Source: Sphingobacteriales bacterium
GTDB taxonomy: Bacteria; Bacteroidota; Bacteroidia; Chitinophagales; Chitinophagaceae
Length of the DNA: 64,000 bases
Reading direction: 5' to 3'
NCBI GenBank assembly: GCA_016235125.1
Contig: JACRLZ010000007.1
Location: 186,001-250,000 of the forward strand
In this document: in pieces, positions 25,812 to 34,444 of the stretch
How positions within the stretch are numbered: the first letter of the stretch is position 1
How the letters are laid out: the number at the start of each line of letters is the position of its first letter
The notes under the pieces: generated by a model
Databases searched by the model: none
Seen by the model: only the letters and a program-made list of their open reading frames with translations
What the model was told of the DNA's origin: nothing
Made by a program: the position numbers and the translations under genes

Positions 25812-27062
25812 ATGCGTCATTCCCGTTTTTGGTGGGTTATAGTCATATTTATGTTGTTGCTGGATTTTTATTTTTTCCAGGCACTTCGTACTGTTACTTC
25901 CACGGCTAATGATAATACCCGTATAATCATTTATACTGCCTACTGGGGGATATCGGTCACAGCATTGACGTTTTTGCTGCTGCTTCCTTATTTGCATTTT
26001 GAAAGGCAGGCGAAAATTATTAGAACCACGATATTCTCAGTATTTGCAGGTTTGTTCTTTGCAAAAGTTGTTGGCTCCCTCTTTTTTGTGGCTGATGATT
26101 TGCGACGTTCGGTACAATGGTTGGGGGCCGAATTGTTTTCATCCAAAGCGACTTTAAACGAAATGCTGGCTTCAGGAACACTCTCCCGGTCTATGTTGCT
26201 TAGCTGGATGGGATTAGTTGCCGGAGGCGGTCTTTTTGGTTCATTGGTGTACGGATTTAATAATAAATACCGGTATGATGTAAAAAGGATCCGGCTGGCA
26301 TTTGACAAGCTTCCAAAGGCTTTTAAGGGGTTAAAAATTGTTCATATCTCAGATATTCATTCAGGCAGTTTAGCCAATAAAGTTGCCGTGCAAAAAGGGG
26401 TGGAGAGAATACTGGAAGAAAAGCCTGATTTGATCCTTTTTACCGGCGACCTTGTAAACAATGTGGCCGACGAAATGAAAGATTACATGGATGTGTTCAA
26501 TAAACTTTCGGCTCCCATGGGAGTTTATTCCACACTCGGTAATCATGATTATGGCGACTATGTTCGATGGGAAAATATTGAGCAAAAGAATGCCAATCTT
26601 GAAAGGCTGAAGCAAATACATGCTGAACTGGGCTGGCAGTTGTTAATGAATGAGCATGTGATACTGGAAAGAGAGAACGAAACCATTGCAGTGCTCGGTA
26701 TTGAAAACTGGAGCGCCAAAAACCGATTTCCCAAATATGGGGATCTGAAAAAGGCTTATACGGGTTCTGAAAAACATGCTTTTAAAATTCTGATGAGCCA
26801 TGACCCCTCTCACTGGAAAGCCGAAGTGCTTACTGAATATAATGATATTGACCTGATGCTGGCAGGCCATACTCATGGTATGCAATTCGGGGTGGAGATA
26901 CCCGGATTAAAATGGAGCCCGGTACAGTATGTTTATAAAGAGTGGGCGGGTCTTTATGAAAAAGAGAATCAAAAACTCTATGTAAACAGGGGTTTTGGAT
27001 TCCTTGGCTATCCCGGCAGGGTTGGCATTCTGCCAGAAATCACTGTAATTGAGCTCTCTTAG
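25812..27062 (+). CDS. Membrane-anchored metallophosphoesterase
   Basis: 416 residues. The N-terminal third has four or so hydrophobic helices (about 8-28, 39-58, 70-92, 132-153). The catalytic part is a calcineurin-like phosphoesterase: VHISDIHSG (motif I, about 178-186), LFTGDLVNN (about 213-221), LGNHDYGD (about 242-249), LMSHDPSHW and LAGHTHGMQFG (about 348-358). This is the YkuE/YaeI-like group, often active on lipids such as UDP-diacylglucosamine, but the substrate here is open. The ATG at 25812 follows a -7 box (TAAATTTG, 25795-25802) by nine bases. Confidence 0.9.
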   Translation: MRHSRFWWVIVIFMLLLDFYFFQALRTVTSTANDNTRIIIYTAYWGISVTALTFLLLLPYLHFERQAKIIRTTIFSVFAGLFFAKVVGSLFFVADDLRRSVQWLGAELFSSKATLNEMLASGTLSRSMLLSWMGLVAGGGLFGSLVYGFNNKYRYDVKRIRLAFDKLPKAFKGLKIVHISDIHSGSLANKVAVQKGVERILEEKPDLILFTGDLVNNVADEMKDYMDVFNKLSAPMGVYSTLGNHDYGDYVRWENIEQKNANLERLKQIHAELGWQLLMNEHVILERENETIAVLGIENWSAKNRFPKYGDLKKAYTGSEKHAFKILMSHDPSHWKAEVLTEYNDIDLMLAGHTHGMQFGVEIPGLKWSPVQYVYKEWAGLYEKENQKLYVNRGFGFLGYPGRVGILPEITVIELS

Positions 27063-27211
27063 TGTTTTTTCTTTCCTGTTTCTCAATATTTTCTCCCCGA
27101 TTTCGTTTTGTCATTGATTTTGGCAGTTTTTAAACTTTTTTTTAACCTTTAAGTCCTAAAAATCAACGCTTCAGAGCCGCCAATATCCTTGAAGCCGATT
27201 ACAACTGCCTG

Positions 27212-28240
27212 ATGATAAAAAAATGGTCGATACTGATGGCCTTTTTATCGCTGGGTTTTGGTGCATTATCGCAGCAAAGTTCGGCAGATTCTGTTATTGC
27301 CTCTGCTAAGGAAATCACACTCTCCGATACGATCAATTATGATGATCTCTTTCAGGATTTTGATGCGTTTATGGATTCCATTCTGTCACCACAGAGTTAT
27401 TTTCTTGCAAGCCTGTCGGCAGTAAAAGGATACTATAATTTTGAGACAAAAAACACGGCTTCGCTTATAGAAACATCTAAAAAACTTACTTATTCTCCTA
27501 CCCTGGGATATTATCATAAAAGCGGTATTGGAATAACTTCTAACGGGTATATTATTAATGACGGATCTGACATGAATTTTTACCAGTTTTCTCTCACACC
27601 ATCGTTTGATTATCTGCAAAACAAATCTTTTGCAACCGGTTTTTCCTTTACAAAATTTGTCACCAAAGATTCTTTACCTTTTTATACATCGCCGCTGCAA
27701 AACGAATTATATGCTTATTTCACATACCGGAAAACATGGATCAGGCCTACCATCGCCGTAAGTTATGGTTGGGGCAGCCGTTCAGATTATATGAAAAGAG
27801 AGTCGGTGATACAGGATATTCGTTTAAGAAGAAGAGGCTACACTTATATCAATACTGAAGAGTCAGTAAGCGATTTTTCGCTTATGGCATCAGTTCGTCA
27901 TGATTTTTACTGGCTTGATGTAATTACATTCAATGATCATATCCGTTTTACGCCTCAACTTGCTTTGACAAGCGGTACCCAGAAATTCGGTTTCAATCAA
28001 TCATCCAGCACTTACGCCACAGTGGCCCGCACCGGATCCAATGTACTGTATAGTACAGATAATGTTTACCTGGATGATCAGCTGAAATTTCAACCATTAT
28101 CTCTTACTATGTATCTACGGGGAGAATATTCAATCGGAAAATTTTTTATTCAGCCACAACTTGTTTTTGATTACTATTTCCCCGCCAGCAGTAAAAATTT
28201 CAACACGGTATTCTCGCTTAATCTGGGATTAATGTTCTGA
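27212..28240 (+). CDS. Predicted outer-membrane beta-barrel protein
   Basis: 342 residues. Signal peptide (MIKKWSILMAFLSLGFGALSQ). From about residue 85 the sequence has alternating aromatic strands (YSPTLGYYHKSGIGITSNGYII, FYQFSLTPSFDYL, ELYAYFTYRKTWIRPTIAVSYGWGS) and ends in VFSLNLGLMF, a barrel-type C-terminal aromatic. I do not recognise a specific family. The 149 bases before it hold no gene. Confidence 0.7.
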   Translation: MIKKWSILMAFLSLGFGALSQQSSADSVIASAKEITLSDTINYDDLFQDFDAFMDSILSPQSYFLASLSAVKGYYNFETKNTASLIETSKKLTYSPTLGYYHKSGIGITSNGYIINDGSDMNFYQFSLTPSFDYLQNKSFATGFSFTKFVTKDSLPFYTSPLQNELYAYFTYRKTWIRPTIAVSYGWGSRSDYMKRESVIQDIRLRRRGYTYINTEESVSDFSLMASVRHDFYWLDVITFNDHIRFTPQLALTSGTQKFGFNQSSSTYATVARTGSNVLYSTDNVYLDDQLKFQPLSLTMYLRGEYSIGKFFIQPQLVFDYYFPASSKNFNTVFSLNLGLMF

Positions 28241-28418
28241 AAGGAATATTTAGGAAAAATTTTATGCCTTTACCTGCAATAAAGCGGTTACAAAGATTGT
28301 TACGGTAAATACCAATTCACCGTTAATAGAATTTAACAGCCGGATTCAATTGCTGGCACTATACTTGAAATTTTCACGGATGTCTATAAAATCGATTGCT
28401 CATTAAAATCAAAGAATC

Positions 28419-29000
28419 ATGAAAACAAAACTCTTTCTACTCTTATCAGCACTGCTTGTATCTTCAGTCATGATGGCTCAGTTTCATATCGGGGCCAAAG
28501 CCGGGGCCAACATCATTAAAATTGACGGTAAATCTTTTAAAGACCAGTTCAAATATGGGTACCATGTTGGCGGTTTTGCCGAAATCGGATTTGGCCACAA
28601 ACTTGGTATTCAGCCTGAGGTTTTATTTAACCAGTACGCAACGGTTGTTGACAGCAATTTCAATCATATCTACCAGAATGCATTCAAAAACAATAACGTA
28701 AAACTTAATTACCTGTCGGTTCCCATACTGCTTAATTATAAGTTATTCGGAAATTTTCTTTCACTCCAGGCGGGCCCCCAGTTTGGTATCCTGATCAACA
28801 AGAATAAAACATTGCTGCAAAACGGCGGTAATGCTTTTAAAGACGGCGATTTATCCATGATAGGGGGTGTGCAGGTAAAGCTGAGTTCTCTCCGGTTAAA
28901 TGGGAGGTATGTAATCGGCCTGAGTGATATTAATGATCTTGGCAACCAGGACAAGTGGAAGAGCCAGGGATTTCAATTATCCGTTGGATTAGCCTTATAA
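28419..29000 (+). CDS. PorT-like outer-membrane beta-barrel protein
   Basis: 193 residues. Signal peptide ending at MMAQ. Mature part is an OmpA-like eight-stranded barrel of the outer-membrane beta-barrel/PorT group: FHIGAKAGANIIKIDG, YHVGGFAEIGFGHKLGIQPEVLFNQ, VKLNYLSVPILLNYKLFGNFLSLQAGPQFGILINK and the end GFQLSVGLAL. These blocks are the family hallmarks. Function not known for most members. A strong terminator follows. Confidence 0.88.
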   Translation: MKTKLFLLLSALLVSSVMMAQFHIGAKAGANIIKIDGKSFKDQFKYGYHVGGFAEIGFGHKLGIQPEVLFNQYATVVDSNFNHIYQNAFKNNNVKLNYLSVPILLNYKLFGNFLSLQAGPQFGILINKNKTLLQNGGNAFKDGDLSMIGGVQVKLSSLRLNGRYVIGLSDINDLGNQDKWKSQGFQLSVGLAL

Positions 29001-29023
29001 ATTCAGTTACCTGATGAACAGGA

Positions 29024-29058
29024 ACCCTGCCCCAATATATCGGGGCGGGGTCTTTTAT
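29024..29058 (+). terminator. Terminator hairpin (CCCCAATATATCGGGG)
   Basis: Stem ACCCTGCCCC/GGGGCGGGGT around AATATATC, then CTTTTATTG. The same hairpin sequence occurs at 45221-45248, which ends tRNA-Leu on the other strand. Confidence 0.85.
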
Positions 29059-29115
29059 TGTAAACCCTTACTTACAAACTTCCATTTTGACAGTAAATTT
29101 CCGGTGGTATGAAAC

Positions 29116-29146
29116 TTGACAATACTGATTTCCCGCCCTATTTTTA
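29116..29146 (+). promoter_or_regulatory. Probable lon promoter
   Basis: TTG at 29116-29118, 20 bases, then TATTTTTA at 29139-29146, one mismatch from TAnnTTTG. It leaves a leader of about 70 bases before the ATG at 29224. Confidence 0.4.
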
Positions 29147-29223
29147 ACCCCTTTCTGTTCAGACCCGATCCGTAAGGACTCTTTTGGAGCGGTTGTGACA
29201 GATTGACTAAAGATGACACGGTT

Positions 29224-31629
29224 ATGAGTTTTGATCAGTTTTTATTGAGATCCGAAGATGAAATGGATTTTCTTCCCATCATTCCATTAAATGAGAGTGA
29301 GCAGGAAGATCTGAATGGCATCGAGGTACCCGCCGAAATTGCCCTGCTTCCTTTGCGTAATACGGTTTTGTTTCCCGGCGTTGTGCTGCCCATTACCGTA
29401 GGGAGGGATAAAAGTATCAAAGCTGTAAATGATGCTTATAAAGGCGACAAGCTTATCGGGGTAATAGCACAAAAGGATAGCAATGTTGAAGACCCCGAAA
29501 TAAAGGACCTGGAGAACATAGGAACTGTAGCTAAAATTGTTAAGTTGATCAAAATGCCTGATGGGGGCACTACCATTATTATCCAGGGGAAAAACAGGTT
29601 TCTCATTGAGTCGATTTTTGAAGATGAACCCTATTTCAAGGCCAAAATAAAAAAGCTGGATGAAGAAGAATCACCAAAGGATGAGGACTTCAATGCCTAT
29701 GTGGCCAATATCAAAGACCTTGCTGCGGATATAGTACAACTCTCTCCGAATATTCCCTCGGAGGCTTCCATCATCCTCCGTAACATCGAAAGCCCGGCTT
29801 TTCTCATTCACTTTGTTTCCAGTAACCTGAATACGGATATAAAGGACAAACAGAGACTGCTGGAATTAAACCATATCCGGGAAAGGGCCGACCTGTTGAT
29901 GAAACTGCTTCAGAAAGAATTACAGTTTGCAGAACTGAAAAATAAAGTAACCACCAAGACGAGAACCGAGATCGATAAACAGCAACGGGAATATTTTCTG
30001 CAACAACAATTGAAAAGCATTAAAGAAGAATTAGGCGGCGATGGAAATGTGCAGGAGGTAAAAGAAATGCAGAAAAAAGCAGATACCAAAAAATGGTCTG
30101 CCGCTGCGAAAGAATTGTTCCGTAAAGGAATAGAAAAACTGGAAAGGATGCATCCCAGCACACCGGATTATTCGGTGGTGTATAATCATCTTGACCTGAT
30201 GCTGGACCTTCCCTGGGAAGAATATACCGAAGATCGTTATGATTTAAAGAAAGCAAAGCAAACATTGGACAACGATCATTATGGCATGCATAAGATTAAG
30301 GAAAGAATACTGGAATACCTGGCAGTGCTGAAACTAAAAGGCGATATGAAAAGCCCGATACTTTGCTTTATTGGTCCTCCCGGTATCGGCAAAACCTCAT
30401 TGGGAAAAAGCATTGCATCCGCCATTGGCCGCAAATATGTCCGGTTAAGCCTTGGCGGTTTACATGATGAAAGCGAGATAAGAGGTCATCGCAAAACCTA
30501 TATCGGCGCCATGCCCGGAAGAATTTTACAATCAATCCGGAAAGTAAAATCATCTAACCCGGTGATGATACTGGATGAGGTTGACAAAGTAGGTAATGAT
30601 TTCCGCGGCGATCCCTCTTCGGCCCTGCTGGAAGTGCTTGATCCGGAGCAGAACAACACTTTCTATGATAATTATCTGGAACTTGAGTATGACCTGAGTA
30701 AAGTTTTGTTTATTGCTACAGCCAATAATATTCAGAACATACAACCTGCTTTGAGAGACCGGCTTGAGATAATTGATCTGAGCGGCTATGCTGTGGAAGA
30801 AAAAATAGAAATAGCAAAGCACCATCTTTTACCAAAGCAAAAAGAATTGCATGGCCTGAAAAGCAGCCATTTCAAGATCAGCGATAAAGTGCTGGAAAAA
30901 ATTATCCAGGACTATACAAGAGAAAGTGGTGTGAGGGAACTTGACCGGCAACTGGCATCAATAATGCGTAACCAGGCAAAAACACTGGCATTAAAAGGCA
31001 AACTGAAAGCTTCAATAACCCCGGATGATATTGAAAAAATACTCGGCAAGCCCAAATACAGCAATGATATTTATAAAACAGCCAATATGGCCGGCGTGGC
31101 AGTGGGACTTGCCTGGACATATGTTGGCGGAGATATACTCTTTATTGAAACAAGTCTTAGCGATGGCAAAGGAGAGCTGAAGCTTACCGGTAATCTTGGT
31201 AATGTGATGAAAGAAAGTGCCAGTACGGCGCTGACCTATCTTCAATCTAATGCCAAAAAGTACGGCATTGATTCAACTTTGTTTGAAAAGAAAAACATTC
31301 ACATACATGTACCCGAAGGTGCCGTGCCCAAAGATGGCCCCAGCGCCGGGGTTACTATGATGACCTCTATTGCTTCAGCCATTACCGGAAAAAGAGTAAA
31401 GCCATTTCTTGCCATGACGGGAGAAATAACATTGCGGGGACAGGTGTTACCTGTCGGCGGTATTAAAGAAAAAGTATTAGCTGCTAAAAGAGCCGGACTG
31501 AAAGAGATCATTCTTTGCTGGCAAAACCAGAAAGATGTGGAAGAAATAGAATCGGATTTCATCAAAGGGATCAGGTTCCATTATGTAAAAACGATGAGCC
31601 AGGTGCTGGAGATGGCATTGGTGAATTGA
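29224..31629 (+). CDS. lon: ATP-dependent protease Lon
   Basis: 801 residues from ATG 29224. Order of domains: N-terminal LON substrate domain (about 35-230, LPLRNTVLFPGVVLPITVGR), coiled region with REYFLQQQLKSIKEELG, AAA+ module with Walker A GPPGIGKTSLGKSIA (about 385-399) and Walker B PVMILDEVDKVG, and the C-terminal serine-lysine protease with DGPSAGVTM (Ser near 706) and GGIKEKVLAAKRAG (Lys near 748). Complete. Degrades misfolded and regulatory proteins. The frame stays open to a TTG at 29203, seven codons earlier; the ATG is preferred. Confidence 0.97.
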   Translation: MSFDQFLLRSEDEMDFLPIIPLNESEQEDLNGIEVPAEIALLPLRNTVLFPGVVLPITVGRDKSIKAVNDAYKGDKLIGVIAQKDSNVEDPEIKDLENIGTVAKIVKLIKMPDGGTTIIIQGKNRFLIESIFEDEPYFKAKIKKLDEEESPKDEDFNAYVANIKDLAADIVQLSPNIPSEASIILRNIESPAFLIHFVSSNLNTDIKDKQRLLELNHIRERADLLMKLLQKELQFAELKNKVTTKTRTEIDKQQREYFLQQQLKSIKEELGGDGNVQEVKEMQKKADTKKWSAAAKELFRKGIEKLERMHPSTPDYSVVYNHLDLMLDLPWEEYTEDRYDLKKAKQTLDNDHYGMHKIKERILEYLAVLKLKGDMKSPILCFIGPPGIGKTSLGKSIASAIGRKYVRLSLGGLHDESEIRGHRKTYIGAMPGRILQSIRKVKSSNPVMILDEVDKVGNDFRGDPSSALLEVLDPEQNNTFYDNYLELEYDLSKVLFIATANNIQNIQPALRDRLEIIDLSGYAVEEKIEIAKHHLLPKQKELHGLKSSHFKISDKVLEKIIQDYTRESGVRELDRQLASIMRNQAKTLALKGKLKASITPDDIEKILGKPKYSNDIYKTANMAGVAVGLAWTYVGGDILFIETSLSDGKGELKLTGNLGNVMKESASTALTYLQSNAKKYGIDSTLFEKKNIHIHVPEGAVPKDGPSAGVTMMTSIASAITGKRVKPFLAMTGEITLRGQVLPVGGIKEKVLAAKRAGLKEIILCWQNQKDVEEIESDFIKGIRFHYVKTMSQVLEMALVN

Positions 31630-31667
31630 AAACTGTTCACAAATGCAATGCTTATTTTCGTAGAGCA

Positions 31668-32729
31668 TTGCGTAGTTTCATTACGATATCAGTTTTAGTT
31701 TTCTCGACCAATATCTCTGCCCAAACCCTCGGCGGCAGTTCCGTTTTTAATTTTCTAAAAATTTCCAACACCCCGCAACTAACTGCATTAGGCGGGGTAA
31801 ATGTTTCGCAGACCTCAAACGATGTTGGATTGGTAGTTAATAATCCGTCATTGCTTAAACCCGGAATGCACACACAGATGAATGCGGTGTTTAATGATTT
31901 TTATGGGGGGATAAAAGTGTATCATCTCTCAATGGGTTATTACCATACAAAACTCAATACCAATTTTTCATGGGGGCTGAATTATTTCAGTTATGGTAAT
32001 GTACCCGAAACCGATGCTGCCGGAAATGTGCTGGGGAAATTCAAACCCACAGACTGGGTGATGCAGGTATCGGCTTCCAGAAATTATATGGAAAAATGGA
32101 ATTACGGAGCTACACTAAAATTTATCAGTTCCAATTACGGGCAATATCGTTCCAACGGCGTTGCAATGGATGTCGGTATTTTGTACCAGGATTCTGCAAA
32201 ACTGTTTTCGGCATCTTTAGCGGCAAAGAACCTGGGATTTCAATTGAGAAAATATAATGGCAGCAGCGCAGACGACCTGCCTTTTGACTTGCAGATCGGC
32301 TTGACAAAAAGATTGGAACATGCTCCTTTTAGTTTTTCACTTACCGCCCGGCGGGTTCATCAATTTGATATTCGCTTTAATGACACTGCTTTCAATAACG
32401 AGAATGGTTTTGAAAACGGCAGCGCCAAAAAGTTTTCTTTTGGCAAACTGATAGATCATTTTGTACTCGCCACAACAATTTATCTTGGTGATAGGGTGGA
32501 AGTTCAGGCGGGCTATAATTTTCTCAGGCGAAAGGAACTGAATATCGGTAATGGTAGCAATGGCATGAATGGCTTTTCAATTGGTGCTGGCGCAAAATTT
32601 GGCAAACTGCAGATTCGCTTTGCAAGAGCATATTACCAAAGCAACTCTGCTTTTAATCAGTTTGGAATAAATATGCAGCTAAACCAGTATTTCGGCCTGG
32701 GAAAATTTGGAGAAAAGATCGGATGGTAA
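31668..32729 (+). CDS. porQ: Type IX secretion system protein PorQ-like
   Basis: 353 residues from TTG 31668, which directly precedes a signal peptide (FITISVLVFSTNISAQ). The mature start LGGSSVFNFLKISNTPQLTALGGVNVS is the PorQ hallmark, followed by DVGLVVNNPSLL and a PorV-like 14-strand barrel with FNDFYGGIKVYHLSMGYYH. It works with PorZ and PorU/V in type IX secretion, in the outer membrane. No ATG gives the signal peptide; earlier codons of the frame lie inside lon. It is 38 bases after the lon stop. Confidence 0.88.
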   Translation: MRSFITISVLVFSTNISAQTLGGSSVFNFLKISNTPQLTALGGVNVSQTSNDVGLVVNNPSLLKPGMHTQMNAVFNDFYGGIKVYHLSMGYYHTKLNTNFSWGLNYFSYGNVPETDAAGNVLGKFKPTDWVMQVSASRNYMEKWNYGATLKFISSNYGQYRSNGVAMDVGILYQDSAKLFSASLAAKNLGFQLRKYNGSSADDLPFDLQIGLTKRLEHAPFSFSLTARRVHQFDIRFNDTAFNNENGFENGSAKKFSFGKLIDHFVLATTIYLGDRVEVQAGYNFLRRKELNIGNGSNGMNGFSIGAGAKFGKLQIRFARAYYQSNSAFNQFGINMQLNQYFGLGKFGEKIGW

Positions 32730-32733
32730 AATC

Positions 32734-33366
32734 TTACACGATCCATTTATAAATCTCAAATGCTTCTGCATATTCCGCATTGGCCTGCACGCCTCTTACC
32801 CTGGCCAGTGAACGGATAAAGTTTTCCTTCATGTAATTTTTTGCCGCTTGTGATTTATACTCTTTTAATGCATTCACTTTTTGGGTAACTTCTTTTTCTG
32901 AAAGAGTAATGAAAAAATTTGTGCTGAAACTGTAATTATTCCAGGGCAACTCATATCCTGCAAAAGTTGTATTCTTAAAAGCCCTGATGCCTTCCTGGTG
33001 AATGACCTGGTGATCCTGGTGAATATCTGAAACCGCCGGTAGTAATACAAGGTCGGGGCTGATCTGTTTATTCAGTTGCAGTAATTCTTCCAGGATTTTT
33101 TGCCTTGAAGCAGGAAGTTCTCTCACTTCATAATTAAAAAGAATAAGATTGGAGGCAGGAATACCAAGGACTGAAGTTGCTTTCCTGCATTCAACCTCCA
33201 GTGTATTCTCTGCCATGCCATGGGGCAATGATTTTGAACAAAGGCAGAAGGCAGCATAAAAAACTTCTTTTCCCTGGCTGCAAAATTTACTGATGCTGCC
33301 ACCACAACCCAGTTCGCCGTCATCGGTGTGAGGAGCCAGTACTAATATCTTTTTTGGATTGAACAT
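32734..33366 (-). CDS. PIG-L (LmbE-like) N-deacetylase
   Basis: 210 residues. Zn-binding PHTDDGELGCGGSI (about 12-25; Thr takes the place of the usual Pro, AHPDD) and SDIHQDHQVIHQEGIRAF (about 113-130) with the second His set. Members deacetylate N-acetylglucosaminyl compounds, glycolipids or other amides. It is the distal gene of the long glycan operon; a gap of 59 bases precedes it. Confidence 0.87.
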   Translation of the reverse strand: MFNPKKILVLAPHTDDGELGCGGSISKFCSQGKEVFYAAFCLCSKSLPHGMAENTLEVECRKATSVLGIPASNLILFNYEVRELPASRQKILEELLQLNKQISPDLVLLPAVSDIHQDHQVIHQEGIRAFKNTTFAGYELPWNNYSFSTNFFITLSEKEVTQKVNALKEYKSQAAKNYMKENFIRSLARVRGVQANAEYAEAFEIYKWIV

Positions 33367-33425
33367 ATTTATTATCAGAAAGGCAAAAATAGAAGAATAA
33401 TACGCTTTGTCAAATTGAATAAATA

Positions 33426-33752
33426 CTACTCTGGCAGTTTCGCTTCATCTTTTGCCTGTTTTCTTGCAAGTTCAGTCAGCTTCTTTTCCAAACGGCGGAT
33501 GCGGGCAAACAGCTTAATAAGAATAAACAGGAATAAGAGGATACATAGATAAAATAAAAGATCAGCGCCACGGCCTACTCCCAATTTGTTTGCGATTACA
33601 TTTGAATAATCAGGGAAAAGAATAAAGAAAATGGCCAGACCGGCAAAAACAAAGAGCAGCAACAGGTCAATGAATGCGCTGCGGAAACGGGAAATATAAT
33701 ATACAAATATCGCCAGCACACCGCCGATCAGTAATACCTGGATGCCATTCAT
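33426..33752 (-). CDS. DUF2304 small membrane protein
   Basis: 108 residues with three hydrophobic stretches (about 4-21, 26-46, 66-86) and a basic coiled tail (RIRRLEKKLTELARKQAKDEAK). The organisation and RSAFIDLLLLFVFAGLAIFFILFPDYSN block fit DUF2304, a family regularly placed next to polyprenyl-phosphate GT2 genes. Start codon overlaps the GT2 stop (ATGA). Probably a membrane partner for that transferase. Confidence 0.8.
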   Translation of the reverse strand: MNGIQVLLIGGVLAIFVYYISRFRSAFIDLLLLFVFAGLAIFFILFPDYSNVIANKLGVGRGADLLFYLCILLFLFILIKLFARIRRLEKKLTELARKQAKDEAKLPE

Positions 33753-34444
33753 TTGAAAATTTTGTTTAAAAGTAAATCAAAAAAAATTCGGAAGCTGCCC
33801 CACACTGATTGTCCTTTCTTTTTTGAGTATTCCGTGTACCTGATATTGACAGGAACTTCCTTGAAGCGAAGCTGATTCTTTTTGATCTGTGTAAGCAACT
33901 CTGTGGCATGGGCCATTCCGTTCTCTGTTATGCAAAGGAAGCCCGCCGCTTTTCTGTTCATTGCTCTCAGGCCATTATGAGCATCCGAAAGCATTAATCC
34001 TGTAAGCAGGTAGTTTAGCCCCCGGCCGATATGCAATATCATTCTTCTGCCTGCAGGCATATTATGATTTGCTCCTGGTAAAAACCTTGAACCGAGTGTT
34101 ATATCTGCCTCATTGTCTGCAAGTGGCTGAAGAAGTTTTTCAATATCTGCTGCCGTGTGCTGTCCATCTGCATCGAATGTAACTATGTACTTTGCGCCTC
34201 TTGATAAAGCATAATCAATTCCTGTTTGCAGCGCTGCGCCCTGGCCAAGGTTCACTTCATGCCTGAGAAAATTAACTGACAAACCACTGATTTCAGAATA
34301 AAGATTTTTTTCTGAACCATCATCTACCAGTACAATGTGATAGCTAAAGGATAGTAATTCATTTACTACCTGCCTTATCATTGCTTGTTCATTAAAAGCA
34401 GGAACAACAACATAAACATCTTTTGGGTCAATGGGGTTTAACAT
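33749..34444 (-). CDS. GT2 polyprenyl-phosphate sugar transferase-like
   Basis: 231 residues, dolichyl-phosphate mannose synthase type: VVVPAFNEQAMIRQVV, IVLVDDGSEKN, LGQGAALQTGIDYAL, YIVTFDADGQH (DxD, about 90-100) and LGSRFLPGANHNMP. No C-terminal membrane helices of its own, which the adjacent DUF2304 protein may provide. Would load a sugar on a lipid carrier for use by the GT-C proteins just upstream in the operon. Overlaps the preceding gene by 17 bases. Confidence 0.88.
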   Translation of the reverse strand: MLNPIDPKDVYVVVPAFNEQAMIRQVVNELLSFSYHIVLVDDGSEKNLYSEISGLSVNFLRHEVNLGQGAALQTGIDYALSRGAKYIVTFDADGQHTAADIEKLLQPLADNEADITLGSRFLPGANHNMPAGRRMILHIGRGLNYLLTGLMLSDAHNGLRAMNRKAAGFLCITENGMAHATELLTQIKKNQLRFKEVPVNIRYTEYSKKKGQSVWGSFRIFFDLLLNKIFK